From CAVYXK01 sp963708245 (GTDB taxonomy: Bacteria; Pseudomonadota; Alphaproteobacteria; Acetobacterales; Acetobacteraceae): a stretch of 64,000 nucleotides of DNA. Below, piece by piece: positions 42,082 through 51,407 of this stretch. The notes under the pieces were generated by a model. It saw only the letters and a list, made by a program, of their open reading frames with translations, was not told the origin of the DNA and ran no database searches. The translations under genes and the position numbers were made by a program. Position 1 is the first letter of the stretch. Each line of letters begins with the position of its first letter. The stretch is from NCBI GenBank assembly GCA_963708245.1, contig OY970201.1, positions 6,200,001 through 6,264,000 of the forward strand. The letters are read 5' to 3'.

Positions 42082-43000
42082 GGTGGCGGCGTCCGCCGGC
42101 GCGGCGCTGCCTCGGCCGGCAGCGCTGATCTCGCCGGGCTGGGAGGCTTGGCGCCGGTTCCGCAAGCACCGGCTCGCCGTGGCGAGCATGGTGGTGCTGG
42201 CGCTGATGATTGTGGGGGTGGTTGCCGGGAGCTGGCTCTGGCCGGTGCCGATCAACGAGATCGACTTCGCCGCCAAGCTCCAAGGCCCATCCTGGGCGCA
42301 CCCGTTCGGTACCGACGATCTGGGCCAGGATCTGCTGGCGCGGCTGATCTATGGCGGGCGGATCTCGATGGCGGTCGGGCTCGCCGCAATGCTGGTGGCG
42401 GTGTGCGTGGGGGTGGTGATCGGCGCGGTGTCCGGCATGGCGAGCGGACGGCTCGATGCCGCGCTGATGTGGCTCACCGACCTCTTTTTGTCGCTGCCGC
42501 AACTGCCGCTGCTGTTGTTGGTGATCTACCTGTTCCGCGACTCGCTCCGGAGCGCGCTCGGGCCCGAGGGCGGCGTGTTCGTGCTGATCGTCGTGGTGAT
42601 CGGCGGGCTGCGCTGGATGCCGCTGGCGCGGCTGGTGCGTGCCCAGTTCCTGTCGCTGCGCGAGAAGGAGTTCGTGGAGGCGGCACGCGCGCTCGGGGCG
42701 TCGCGGCTGCGCCTGGTGGTGCGGCACATCCTGCCCAATGCGCTTGGGCCGGTGATTGTGGCCGGCACCATCGAGGTGGCGAACGCCATCATCGCCGAAT
42801 CCACGCTGTCGTTCCTTGGCCTCGGCTTTCCACCTGACATCCCGACCTGGGGGCGGGTGCTGTTCGATGCCAAGGATTATCTGGATATTGCCCCGCACTG
42901 GGCGTTGTTCCCCGGTGCGGCGATCTTTCTCGCGGTACTATCCATCAATTTCATCGGTGACGGGTTGCGAGATGCGCTGGACGCTCGCCGGGTTCTGTAG
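42047..43000 (+). CDS. Peptide-type ABC importer permease, DppC-like
   Basis: A protein of 317 residues. The hydrophilic N-terminus leads into WRRFRKHRLAVASMVVLALM, then HPFGTDDLGQDLLARLIYGGRISM and the EAA loop EFVEAARALGASRLRLVVRHILPNALGP (read in two parts). The end NFIGDGLRDALDARRV is typical of DppC/OppC. It pairs with the preceding permease; the ATPase genes follow within 4 bases. Confidence 0.92.
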   Translation: MSGSIPESLSAEVAASAGAALPRPAALISPGWEAWRRFRKHRLAVASMVVLALMIVGVVAGSWLWPVPINEIDFAAKLQGPSWAHPFGTDDLGQDLLARLIYGGRISMAVGLAAMLVAVCVGVVIGAVSGMASGRLDAALMWLTDLFLSLPQLPLLLLVIYLFRDSLRSALGPEGGVFVLIVVVIGGLRWMPLARLVRAQFLSLREKEFVEAARALGASRLRLVVRHILPNALGPVIVAGTIEVANAIIAESTLSFLGLGFPPDIPTWGRVLFDAKDYLDIAPHWALFPGAAIFLAVLSINFIGDGLRDALDARRVL

Positions 43001-43003
43001 CGG

Positions 43004-43975
43004 ATGACGGAGCCACTGCTCGAAATCCGCGATTTGAAGACTTGGTTCCGGACCGATGACGGCATGCTGCGGGCCGTCGATGGCGTGAACTTGTCGATCA
43101 ACCGAGGCGAGACACTGGCCGTCGTCGGCGAGTCAGGCTGCGGCAAGACGGTGACGGCGCGCAGCGTGCTGCAGCTGATCGATATGCCGCCGGGCCGCTT
43201 CATGGGCGGCGAAATCCTGTGGCGTGGTCGGGATCTGATCCCGCTGACGTCGGCCGAGATGGACCGGATCCGTGCCCGCGAGATCGGCATGGTGTTTCAG
43301 GAACCGATGACTTCGCTCAATCCCGTCCATACGGTGGGCGAGCAGATTGCCGAAGCACTGCGCGCGCATGAGCGCCTATCGCACAAGGCGGCGCTCGAGC
43401 GCGCGGCGGAGATGTTGCGGCTGGTGCAAATTCCTAATGCGGAGCGTCGCGTCGGCGACTATCCCCACCAGTTCTCGGGCGGCATGCGCCAGCGCGTCGT
43501 CATCGCCATGGCGCTCGCCTGCAAGCCCCAGCTGCTGATCGCCGATGAGCCGACCACCGCGCTGGATGTCACCATCCAGGCGCAGATTCTGGATCTTCTC
43601 AATGATATGAAATCGCGCTTGGGGATGGCGATCATGCTGATCACTCACGCGATGGGCGTGGTCGCCGAAAACGCACAACGGGTCGTCGTGATGTACGCCG
43701 GCAAAGTGGTTGAGGACGCGCCGGTAGACGAGTTGTTCGCCAACCCGCGCCATCCCTACACGCAGGGACTGATCCGGTCGATCCCGCGAGTCGATGCGCG
43801 GATGCGGGGCAAGACGCGGCTCGAGCAGATTCCCGGCACCGTGCCGAGCCTGCTCGATCCGCCGCCGGGTTGCCGCTTCGCCCCTCGCTGCCGGTTCGTG
43901 ACTGCTGCCTGTTGCAGCGCGGAGCCGCCGCTGCGCAGGGTGGGCCCCGAGCACAAGGTGGCCTGCATCCTGTGA
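43004..43975 (+). CDS. Peptide-type ABC importer ATPase, DppD-like
   Basis: A protein of 323 residues. Walker A GESGCGKT, the Q-loop in MVFQEPMTSLNP, signature SGGMRQR and Walker B LLIADEPTTALD are all present. The C-terminal oligopeptide-transporter domain carries Cys residues (CRFAPRCRFVTAACC) that in relatives bind an Fe-S cluster. It overlaps the next ATPase by GTGA. Confidence 0.93.
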   Translation: MTEPLLEIRDLKTWFRTDDGMLRAVDGVNLSINRGETLAVVGESGCGKTVTARSVLQLIDMPPGRFMGGEILWRGRDLIPLTSAEMDRIRAREIGMVFQEPMTSLNPVHTVGEQIAEALRAHERLSHKAALERAAEMLRLVQIPNAERRVGDYPHQFSGGMRQRVVIAMALACKPQLLIADEPTTALDVTIQAQILDLLNDMKSRLGMAIMLITHAMGVVAENAQRVVVMYAGKVVEDAPVDELFANPRHPYTQGLIRSIPRVDARMRGKTRLEQIPGTVPSLLDPPPGCRFAPRCRFVTAACCSAEPPLRRVGPEHKVACIL

Positions 43976-44949
43976 GCGACCGGTCGCCTCTGCTCTCCGT
44001 CCGCGATCTCAAGAAGTATTTCGCAGTAAAGGGCGGACTGCTGGCGCGCGAAGTGGATCGCGTGCACGCGGTGGACGGCGTGAGCCTGGACATCGCCGCC
44101 GGGGAGACGCTCGCCTTGGTGGGGGAATCCGGCTGCGGCAAATCGACCACCGGACGCTGCATTCTCCGGCTGATCGAGCCCAACTCCGGCGAAATCTGGT
44201 TCCAGGGCCGCGATGTCACCGGCCTGCACGGCGAAGCACTGCGCAGCCTGCGCCGCGACATGCAGATCATCTTCCAGGACCCGTTTGCCTCGCTCAACCC
44301 GCGGCACACGGTCCGCGGCATAATCGGCGAAGCGTTGGTCATTCACGGCCTGGCCAAAAGCCGTCGGGAGCTGGATGAGCGTGTCGTGCACCTGCTGGCG
44401 ACGGTGGGTCTGCAGGCCGACCATATGCAACGTTTCCCGCACGAATTCTCCGGCGGCCAACGCCAGCGCATCGGCATCGCCCGCGCGCTGGCGGTCGAGC
44501 CCAAGCTGATCGTCTGCGACGAGCCGGTCTCCGCGCTCGATGTTTCGATCCAGGCGCAGGTGATCAATCTGCTCGAGGATCTACAGGAGAAGCTCAGCCT
44601 GACCTATCTTTTCATTGCGCACGACCTCTCGGTCGTCGAGCACATCAGCGATCGTGTGGCGGTGATGTATCTCGGCCGCGTGGTGGAGATAGCGCCGGCG
44701 CGCGAGCTGTACGACAACCCGCGGCACCCCTACACCGAGGCGCTGCTGTCAGCGGTGCCGATTCCGGACCCGAAGGTGAAGCGCGAACGCATCGTGCTGC
44801 AAGGCGATGTGCCCAATCCGATCCGCCCCCCGTCAGGCTGCCACTTTCGCACCCGCTGCCCGCTCGCTGAGGCGCGTTGCGCCAGCGAGGTGCCCGAACT
44901 CCGGCAAGGCAAAGCGGGGCACTGGGTCGCCTGCCATGTGAGGGAATAG
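43972..44949 (+). CDS. Peptide-type ABC importer ATPase, DppF-like
   Basis: A protein of 325 residues with a GTG start inside the previous stop. Walker A GESGCGKST, MQIIFQDPFASLNPRHTV, signature SGGQRQR and Walker B LIVCDEPVSALD are present. The C-terminal extension includes SGCHFRTRCPLAEARC. With the DppD-like subunit it forms the heterodimeric motor of the importer. Confidence 0.93.
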   Translation: MSDRSPLLSVRDLKKYFAVKGGLLAREVDRVHAVDGVSLDIAAGETLALVGESGCGKSTTGRCILRLIEPNSGEIWFQGRDVTGLHGEALRSLRRDMQIIFQDPFASLNPRHTVRGIIGEALVIHGLAKSRRELDERVVHLLATVGLQADHMQRFPHEFSGGQRQRIGIARALAVEPKLIVCDEPVSALDVSIQAQVINLLEDLQEKLSLTYLFIAHDLSVVEHISDRVAVMYLGRVVEIAPARELYDNPRHPYTEALLSAVPIPDPKVKRERIVLQGDVPNPIRPPSGCHFRTRCPLAEARCASEVPELRQGKAGHWVACHVRE

Positions 44950-45157
44950 AACGCCGCCAACAACGCAGGGCGGTAAGGGTCCCCGCAAGACGCATAACTG
45001 AAGCTCCGTGGCCCTCGCCCTTCCTCCGTGTTGAAACATGATAAAGCCGGCAGTCGGGACCGGATTATCGTAGCAGAGATCACCGACTGCTCTCGGCGAC
45101 ATCCCGTATCGTCGCGCTTAGCATTCGCAATGTTGGACCGACTACGGGTGGAGGCCG

Positions 45158-46078
45158 ATGCCCCGAAAGGTCAAAGAAGACCCCACTCAGCGTGGTAACT
45201 TGACCGGCGAGGTCATGGCGGAGGGGCGCCAGTCCCCCTACTCTCCATCCATGATCGCCCAGCAGCTTCCGTTCGGTGTGCTCCTCCGCCGTTGGCGGGT
45301 AAGTCGGCGCATGACGCAAGCGGACCTCGCGCTTGCCGCGAACAGCTCGACGCGCCACCTCTCTTGCCTGGAAACCGGACGAGCGCAGCCCAGCCGAGAC
45401 ATGATCCTGCGCCTCGCCGAACATCTCGAGATACCGCTGCGGGACCAGAATGCGCTGCTGTTGGCCGTGGGCTTCGCCCCCGCTTTCCAGGAACGCTCGC
45501 TTGCAGAACTGGCCGCAGCCCGCGTGGCGATCGAGCAAGTCCTTCAGGCGCACAAGCCGTATCCGGCCTTTGCGCTGGACCGGCACTGGAATGTCGTGCT
45601 GTCGAACAGCGCGCTGCCCCCGTTATACGAGGGCTGTTCCCCCGATCTGCTGCGCCAGCCGATCAACGCAATCCGCCTTGTCCTTCACCCACTGGGAATG
45701 GGGCCGCGAATCCTGAACTTTATCGAGTGGCGCGCACACACGATCACCGTTCTGCGGCAGCAGATAGAGACGAGGGCCGATCCGGTGATCCAGGCCCTGC
45801 TGACAGAGGTCATGTCTTATCCGGCGCCGGCCGGCGGTATCGCGCTGGCGACCAGCGATGGTCCGCAGCGTTATGCAACGCCGCTCCGGATTGCCACTCG
45901 TCTGGGAACGGTCTCGTTCCTGAACACCACCACGATCTTCGGCACCCCAACCGATGTGACCCTATCGGAGCTCGCCCTGGAGATGCTGTTCCCGGCTGAC
46001 GAAGCCACTGTTGCCATCGTCAAGTCGATGGCCGAGGAGGAAGCCGCGGCTGCCGTCCATCTGCAACGAGCGAGTTGA
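45158..46078 (+). CDS. XRE-family regulator with MmyB-like ligand domain
   Basis: A protein of 306 residues; later in-frame starts (for example 45215 or 45251) would remove a weakly conserved leader. The HTH at about 45-100 reads LLRRWRVSRRMTQADLALA, then STRHLSCLETGRAQPSRDMI. The C-terminal half matches the MmyB-like PAS-type ligand-binding domain: FALDRHWNVVLSNSALPPL, LVLHPLGMGPRILNF and EMLFPADEATVAIV. In actinobacteria such domains may bind fatty acids; the ligand here is unknown. The aminotransferase gene follows after about 100 bases and may be a target. Confidence 0.87.
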   Translation: MPRKVKEDPTQRGNLTGEVMAEGRQSPYSPSMIAQQLPFGVLLRRWRVSRRMTQADLALAANSSTRHLSCLETGRAQPSRDMILRLAEHLEIPLRDQNALLLAVGFAPAFQERSLAELAAARVAIEQVLQAHKPYPAFALDRHWNVVLSNSALPPLYEGCSPDLLRQPINAIRLVLHPLGMGPRILNFIEWRAHTITVLRQQIETRADPVIQALLTEVMSYPAPAGGIALATSDGPQRYATPLRIATRLGTVSFLNTTTIFGTPTDVTLSELALEMLFPADEATVAIVKSMAEEEAAAAVHLQRAS

Positions 46079-46182
46079 TCGCCGAAGAGGGAGGGGAAGG
46101 GGAGGGGCGCATTTGACGGCCGCAACCGGGCGCCGCACCCTGGCTTGTATTGACCTCCCCCAAGCATGCGGCGGAGACTTCC

Positions 46183-47352
46183 ATGTCCATCGACATCGAG
46201 CGGGCGCGCCGGGACACGCCGGGCGCGAGCCAGGTCCTGCATTTCAACAATGCAGGCGCAGCGCTGATGCCGGCGCCAGTGCTGCAGGCGCAGTTCCGTC
46301 ACCTACAGCTCGAAGCGGACATCGGCGGCTACGAGGCCGCCGCGGCAGTCGACGGTCGGATCGAAGCTATTTACGATTCGATCGCGCGACTTCTGAACGC
46401 CGACCGCGCGGAGCTCGTCGAGAACGCAACCGTGGCCTGGGAAATGGCGTTCTATTCCGTCGGCTTCGCGGCCGGCGATCGCATCCTTACTGCCGAATCC
46501 GAATACCTTAGCAACTACATCGCGTTCATGCAGGTCGCACGGCGCAGCGGCGCCGTAGTCGAGATCGTGCCGAGCGACAAAGCCGGCGAGGTCGACGTCG
46601 CGGCGCTCGAACGCATGATCGATCGGCGCGTCAAGCTGATCGCAATCACGCATGTGCCGACCAACGGCGGTCTTGTTAATCCGGCGGCGGAGATCGGGCG
46701 CATCGCTCGCGCCCACGGCATCCTCTATTTGCTCGACGCCTGCCAATCGGTTGGGCAGATGCCGATCAACGTCGCCGCGATCGGCTGCGACATGCTGTCC
46801 ACGACGGGGCGAAAATATCTACGCGGGCCGCGCGGGACTGGATTCCTCTATGTGCGGCGCACTGTCCTCGACCGGCTTGAGCCACCCTTTCTCGATCTGC
46901 AGGCGGCGACCTGGGTCGAGCCCAACCGCTACGAGATGCGTCCGGACGCCCGCCGCTTCGAGAATTGGGAACGCAACGTCGCGGCACTGCTCGGCCTCGG
47001 CGCCGCGGTCGATTACGCGCTCGGGTGGGGTCTCGCCGACATCGCCGGACGCATCGAGGCGCTGGCCGCCGAGCTGCGGCGGCTTCTCGCGGTAATACCC
47101 GGCGTCCGCATCCGTGACCGCGGGCGCCAGCTCTGCGGCATCGTCACCTTCACGGTCGAGGGAAAACCGGCGCGGGATTTCGTCGCCGCACTCCGCCAGC
47201 AACACATCAATTGTCACAGGTCACGATCCGGTCCGGCGCAGCTCGATGCGCGGGCGCGTCGGTTGCCCGATCTCGTCCGGGCGTCCGTGCACTACTACAA
47301 CACCGAACAGGAGGTGGTGCGCTTCGCCGCAGCGGTCGCTGCGCTGGCCTAG
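46183..47352 (+). CDS. Class V aminotransferase/cysteine desulfurase-like PLP enzyme
   Basis: A protein of 389 residues from MSIDIERARRDTP. PLP-site motifs are HFNNAGAALMP, ITHVPTNGGLVNP, LYLLDACQSVGQMP (Asp to the pyridine N) and STTGRKYLRGPRGTGFLYV with the Schiff-base Lys. No conserved active-site Cys loop is evident, so it looks more like an EgtE/kynureninase-type lyase or aminotransferase than an IscS. The substrate is unknown. Confidence 0.87.
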   Translation: MSIDIERARRDTPGASQVLHFNNAGAALMPAPVLQAQFRHLQLEADIGGYEAAAAVDGRIEAIYDSIARLLNADRAELVENATVAWEMAFYSVGFAAGDRILTAESEYLSNYIAFMQVARRSGAVVEIVPSDKAGEVDVAALERMIDRRVKLIAITHVPTNGGLVNPAAEIGRIARAHGILYLLDACQSVGQMPINVAAIGCDMLSTTGRKYLRGPRGTGFLYVRRTVLDRLEPPFLDLQAATWVEPNRYEMRPDARRFENWERNVAALLGLGAAVDYALGWGLADIAGRIEALAAELRRLLAVIPGVRIRDRGRQLCGIVTFTVEGKPARDFVAALRQQHINCHRSRSGPAQLDARARRLPDLVRASVHYYNTEQEVVRFAAAVAALA

Positions 47353-47500
47353 CACCAGGCGTGCCGTCGCGGCACAAGTTCGCCTGGCGGGAGGGGCATG
47401 CCGCACTCAAGTCGTCGCTGGCATCGTTTGCATGTCATGCCGCGCACATCCAAGCTCCCGAACTGATGCCCGATGAAGCAAAGCGTCGGGTGGAGCAAAA

Positions 47501-48583
47501 CTAGGCAGTGTGGATCACCGCCCATGTGGCGATGGCGCTCGCGGCTGTGGTGAGGCCGCCGTAACTTGCGTAGATCGACGCCGCCTCCTGACTTGCCTTC
47601 GTCAGGTCGTGGGTGGGATTGGCAATCTGAGGATCGGACGCGTTGCGGATCGAATACCAGGTGATGCCGGGAAGCGATTGCAGCGCGTTGGCGATCATTG
47701 CGTCACCCATGTCACAGGCGCGGCCGAGTCCCTGCAGGCCATAATGATCCGTGGAGTCGTCGAAGGCAAAGAAATCAGTGGTAACGACGGCATCCGTCAC
47801 TGCCGAGAAAATCTGTGGCACCGGCCTGGCCTGGGGGATCCGGCGGGCATTGACGCTGGTCAGCGCCGGCGTGATCGCGTCAAGCGCGCCGGACGGCAGG
47901 GCGGCCGCGCGATAGGTGGCAGCGGCCCAAGGTTCGTTGCGGAACTGCGTCTTACAGTCGAAACGGACAGTACCGGCGATAACGACGTCGCCGAGGCTGA
48001 CATCGACGCCAATGCCGCCCCCGGTACCGGTCGTAATGAAGAGTTTCGGCGTCACCGTGCTGGCGATTTCGGTGATCAGGCGGCGTACGGGGATGGCTGG
48101 GCCGTCATAGTCAAGATGCAGGCCAGACTTGAAGAGCAGCACGCGGGCGGTCCCGATTGTGCAGGGGAAATAGAGGCCAAGGCTGTGATAATACCGACGC
48201 ATATCGGTTTCGCGGCTATTGAACGGTGCCTTGTTGCCGGTGACCAGGGGGATGTACGTATTGATATTGTGACGATACTCGTACCACGCGGTGATGGGAT
48301 AGTCGGGGGTAAACAGAGTTGCCAACGCAGACGCCTCGGCCGCGGTCCAGGTGACAACGACAGCATCGTAGCCCTGAAAGCGCGAGAGATCGTCGGTCTC
48401 GGCAGGCGCGTTGGCGAGCGGTGCAGCTCTTGGGGCGGCTCCCGCAGGCCAGGGAATGGCGCCCGGCAGTGCGGCGCCGACCGGAGCAAGGGCGGCCTCC
48501 AGTCCAGCAGCGTGAAAGCGACGTTGCGGCGCCGCCGGATCGAAATTGAGGATGACATCGTCGACGTTGAAGCTGCGCGCCAT
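47501..48583 (-). CDS. Nucleoside-phosphorylase-superfamily protein
   Basis: A protein of 360 residues without a signal peptide. The first 110 residues are specific to this protein (SRFQGYDAVVVTWTAAEASAL). The phosphorylase-like part has IPVRRLITEIASTVTPKLFI, TTGTGGGIGVDVSLGDVVIA and the nucleoside-site region ACDMGDAMIANAL...WYSIRNASDPQI, recalling EMExxA and RGISD of PNP/MTA nucleosidases, with Asp for Glu and without the usual order of acids. It may bind or cleave nucleosides. It follows the putative metalloprotease gene on the same strand (117 bases), suggesting one functional unit. Confidence 0.7.
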   Translation of the reverse strand: MARSFNVDDVILNFDPAAPQRRFHAAGLEAALAPVGAALPGAIPWPAGAAPRAAPLANAPAETDDLSRFQGYDAVVVTWTAAEASALATLFTPDYPITAWYEYRHNINTYIPLVTGNKAPFNSRETDMRRYYHSLGLYFPCTIGTARVLLFKSGLHLDYDGPAIPVRRLITEIASTVTPKLFITTGTGGGIGVDVSLGDVVIAGTVRFDCKTQFRNEPWAAATYRAAALPSGALDAITPALTSVNARRIPQARPVPQIFSAVTDAVVTTDFFAFDDSTDHYGLQGLGRACDMGDAMIANALQSLPGITWYSIRNASDPQIANPTHDLTKASQEAASIYASYGGLTTAASAIATWAVIHTA

Positions 48584-48700
48584 GTGTCGCTCCTATGTCA
48601 ATGTCTGCGTCCGCCGATGCTCATGACGCACGCATATGGCCGGAATAGGCCAGCGGACATCGAGCCGCTGGCCCACAAACAGCAATTCCGGATGCCCGAG

Positions 48701-49558
48701 TCAGTGACCGTGGCCGTAGAGCCGCGCTCGTACCGCCGCGATCTTGTCCAGCTTCTCGCGACGCTGTTTCTCGTGCCTCACACGTTCCGGCGCGACATGG
48801 CGGATTGCGTGAAGCAGCTTCGCGTGATGTTCTGACTTCGCTATCTCCGAATCTGTCCACTCTCGCAAGCTTTTTCCGGTAGCCGGGCCAAGATTATTGA
48901 TCGTGGGCGGTGAGTTCGGATCGACATACAATATTTGCTGCCACTCATCGCTCTCCTGATTGACATAGGAGATGTAGCCGCCAGGCAGCACCTCTCGCGG
49001 CCTGGTCAGTGCCCCGGTGAAGCTGTAGCGAGTTCCTGGTGTGACGATCGGGTCGTAAAAGTGCGGGGTCAGGAAATCAGATACCACGATGCCGTTGATC
49101 GCGTAGCCGTAACCGTTGGCCTCGCATGGGTCACAGGCCTCAACCAGATAGTTGAACTGGCCCGTGCCATCCTGGACCTTGCCCTTGACGATCTCGATCG
49201 CAACCGAGGACTGCATCTTGTTGCCATACGGATCCACCAGCATCTCAATCGTTTCGTGACTGGCGTCGATGGTCCAGCTATCGTCGTCCGCGGCGGCTAT
49301 GACCTTGGAGTACGGCTGGTTATGCTTGTCGAGATGAAAGCCGCCCTCCCCTGGGGGAAGCTGCTTCACCAGTTGCACCGGCCACACCCCCGCTGGAATC
49401 TTGCTGGCGTGCGGCAGGTATTGAACTGTGGCTTGCACGCTCCAGAACTGTGGCAGATCGCGGGTGACCTGCACGTTGAGCGCGGCAGCGGCCGCCTGGA
49501 CGAGATCAGGGTTTATGCTGCCCGTCGTGTCCACCAGTCCGACCTGAATTACAGACAT
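48701..49558 (-). CDS. Putative HExxE metalloprotease-like protein
   Basis: A protein of 285 residues with no signal peptide. IPAGVWPVQLVKQLPPGEGG and FHLDKHNQPYSKVIA precede WTIDASHETIEMLVDPYGNK, which contains H101-E102-x-x-E105 and Asp109. That spacing suits a zinc-dependent site (His, Glu, Glu/Asp ligands), but a third His is not obvious, so catalysis is unproven. Paired Cys (ACDPCEANGYGY) follow. The C-terminal 40 residues are a basic helix. A phosphorylase-fold gene follows on the same strand. I do not know a named family. Confidence 0.6.
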   Translation of the reverse strand: MSVIQVGLVDTTGSINPDLVQAAAAALNVQVTRDLPQFWSVQATVQYLPHASKIPAGVWPVQLVKQLPPGEGGFHLDKHNQPYSKVIAAADDDSWTIDASHETIEMLVDPYGNKMQSSVAIEIVKGKVQDGTGQFNYLVEACDPCEANGYGYAINGIVVSDFLTPHFYDPIVTPGTRYSFTGALTRPREVLPGGYISYVNQESDEWQQILYVDPNSPPTINNLGPATGKSLREWTDSEIAKSEHHAKLLHAIRHVAPERVRHEKQRREKLDKIAAVRARLYGHGH

Positions 49559-49973
49559 TTGGGTTCCTCCTCGAGTGGCGTTTTGCGGCTTGCGTCTCTC
49601 AGTCCGCGCACTTTCTCAGACGGCGTTATTAGAGCAGAACCGCAGTGCCGACGCTGTGATCTAGTTCACAGCGTCGTAGGATCGGTTTGGATAGACAGGA
49701 TGATTTGCCGTGTTACGAGAAAGCGTCGGGGATGGCACGGCTCGCGCTGCCATGGCACTGCCTGCCATGCGCGTGCCGGCATCCATCCTGCCGAGCAGCT
49801 TAAAGCCGCTCCTGGACATGTGCGCCTTTCTCAATCCAACCCGGCTACCAACCGGACGGAACAATGACGCGAAGAGCTTGGCGTTCCTGGCTGAGATCGA
49901 GATTGCCCGGCACCGATGTGTTTTAGTTTTCCGGAAAGCCCCGGCCGTCGCAGAGCTGGCGCGGACCCGCCAG
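49559..49973. other. Intergenic, no recognised gene
   Basis: It separates the protease/phosphorylase pair (minus, starting at 49558) from the end of the flippase gene. It probably holds the promoter of the pair, but no clear boxes or terminator were found. Confidence 0.4.
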
Positions 49974-51407
49974 CTAGGACAGCAACGCTTCCCCGCGCCG
50001 GAACTCGGGCAGCTTCCAGGGCCGCAGCCGCACGATCCCCACCCCACAGACAGCAGCCCCAATCACCAGCCGTACCGCAATCATTGCCGCCGGCTGCGCC
50101 GGCCCTCCGGCCAGCCACGGAACCGCGAAAGCCGCCCCCGTTGCCAGCGCCGCTAGCACCAGCGACGGCAGCCCGGCGCGCAACAGGCGCCGGACCGGCG
50201 TGCCCAGCACTCGTGCGTTCGTCAGCCAAGTATAGGGCGCGACCAGCGCCTGCGCCGCGACCCAGATCCCCGCCGCCGCCACCGCCCCGTGCGGCTGAAG
50301 CACCACCACCGCTAGCACCAGCACGACACTGCTGGCGACGTTGATGCGCAAGACGTACTGCGTCACGCCCCGTGCGACAGTTGCGACACCCGCGGGAAAT
50401 CCCAGGAACAGCCACGCCGCCAACAAGGTCAGCGGCACTGTCGCCCGCCCGGAAGGCGCCCAGACCGGTCCCAGCACGAGTTGCGTGAGCAGCGGCAGGC
50501 AGGCCAGCATCGCGCCGCAGAGCGGGAATAGCACCAGCCCGGATGCCGCAAGCCAGCGATCCACCGCGGCGCGCAGTGCATCCGGATCCTCCTGGCACGC
50601 CGCCATCCGCGGCAGCATCAGCCGCCACAGTGCCGTCGATACCAACTCGCGGAGGGTATCGACCAAGCGAAACGCCAGATGCACCTCACCCAGTGCAGCC
50701 GGCCCCGCGGTCCCGCCGATCAGCACTGCGAAAACCCGATATCGCCCGTGCAGAACAAATGTGCTCGCCGTCAGCGGAACCCCGACGCGCAGCATCTCGC
50801 CGACGGGCTCCCAGCGGAACGCCACCGCCGGCCGCCACCCAGCGCCCAAGAGCAACATCAGCGCCCCACCAGCCGAGCCGATTGCCTGCTGCGCGACCAG
50901 CGACCAGCCCCCGGCGCCCCCTACCGCACAAGTGATGCCCACCGCGGTCGCCGTCCCTTGACCCAGCAAAGCACGCCAAGCCAGCAGCCGATATCGCCGG
51001 TCGCGCGTGACCCGTCCGGCAATCGCTCCAGCCGCGCCCACCAGAGGCAGCGGTGCTGCCAAAGCCAGCGACATGCCGATCAGCCGCGGATCCTGCAGTG
51101 CCCAGGCCAGCGGCCAACCGGCGCCTACTTGCAACGCTGCCGCCGCCAGCCCGACCAGCGATGAGGCCCAAAAGGCACTTGCTGCCGCCGTCTCGTCCAG
51201 CGCCGCGCGCTGCACGATGGCGTCGGCAAACAGCGCGTTCACACCCACCCACAGCAGCACGTGCACCGCTACGGCGGCGGCGCCGATGCCGACCTCCGCC
51301 GGCCCGACGAGGCGGGCAACGACGAAGGCGGACACCACCGAGAAGCCGGCTGAGGCCGCCGCCTCCACCCCCAGCCACAACACGTCTTGGGCTGGTCGCG
51401 TCCTCAC
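49974..51407 (-). CDS. Wzx-type polysaccharide flippase (MOP superfamily)
   Basis: A protein of 477 residues from a GTG at 51407 that overlaps the previous stop as GTGA; earlier in-frame starts would invade that gene. Twelve or more membrane helices are seen, with AFVVARLVGPAEVGIGAAAV at the N-terminus typical of polysaccharide exporters. It moves lipid-linked repeat units across the inner membrane. Last gene of the minus-strand exopolysaccharide run. Confidence 0.85.
   Translation of the reverse strand: MRTRPAQDVLWLGVEAAASAGFSVVSAFVVARLVGPAEVGIGAAAVAVHVLLWVGVNALFADAIVQRAALDETAAASAFWASSLVGLAAAALQVGAGWPLAWALQDPRLIGMSLALAAPLPLVGAAGAIAGRVTRDRRYRLLAWRALLGQGTATAVGITCAVGGAGGWSLVAQQAIGSAGGALMLLLGAGWRPAVAFRWEPVGEMLRVGVPLTASTFVLHGRYRVFAVLIGGTAGPAALGEVHLAFRLVDTLRELVSTALWRLMLPRMAACQEDPDALRAAVDRWLAASGLVLFPLCGAMLACLPLLTQLVLGPVWAPSGRATVPLTLLAAWLFLGFPAGVATVARGVTQYVLRINVASSVVLVLAVVVLQPHGAVAAAGIWVAAQALVAPYTWLTNARVLGTPVRRLLRAGLPSLVLAALATGAAFAVPWLAGGPAQPAAMIAVRLVIGAAVCGVGIVRLRPWKLPEFRRGEALLS

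Noticed and set aside
47510..48835. 441-codon plus-strand frame opposite the phosphorylase-like gene
   Set aside because: Composition is Arg/Gly-rich with no domain; the minus-strand gene has clear motifs and start.
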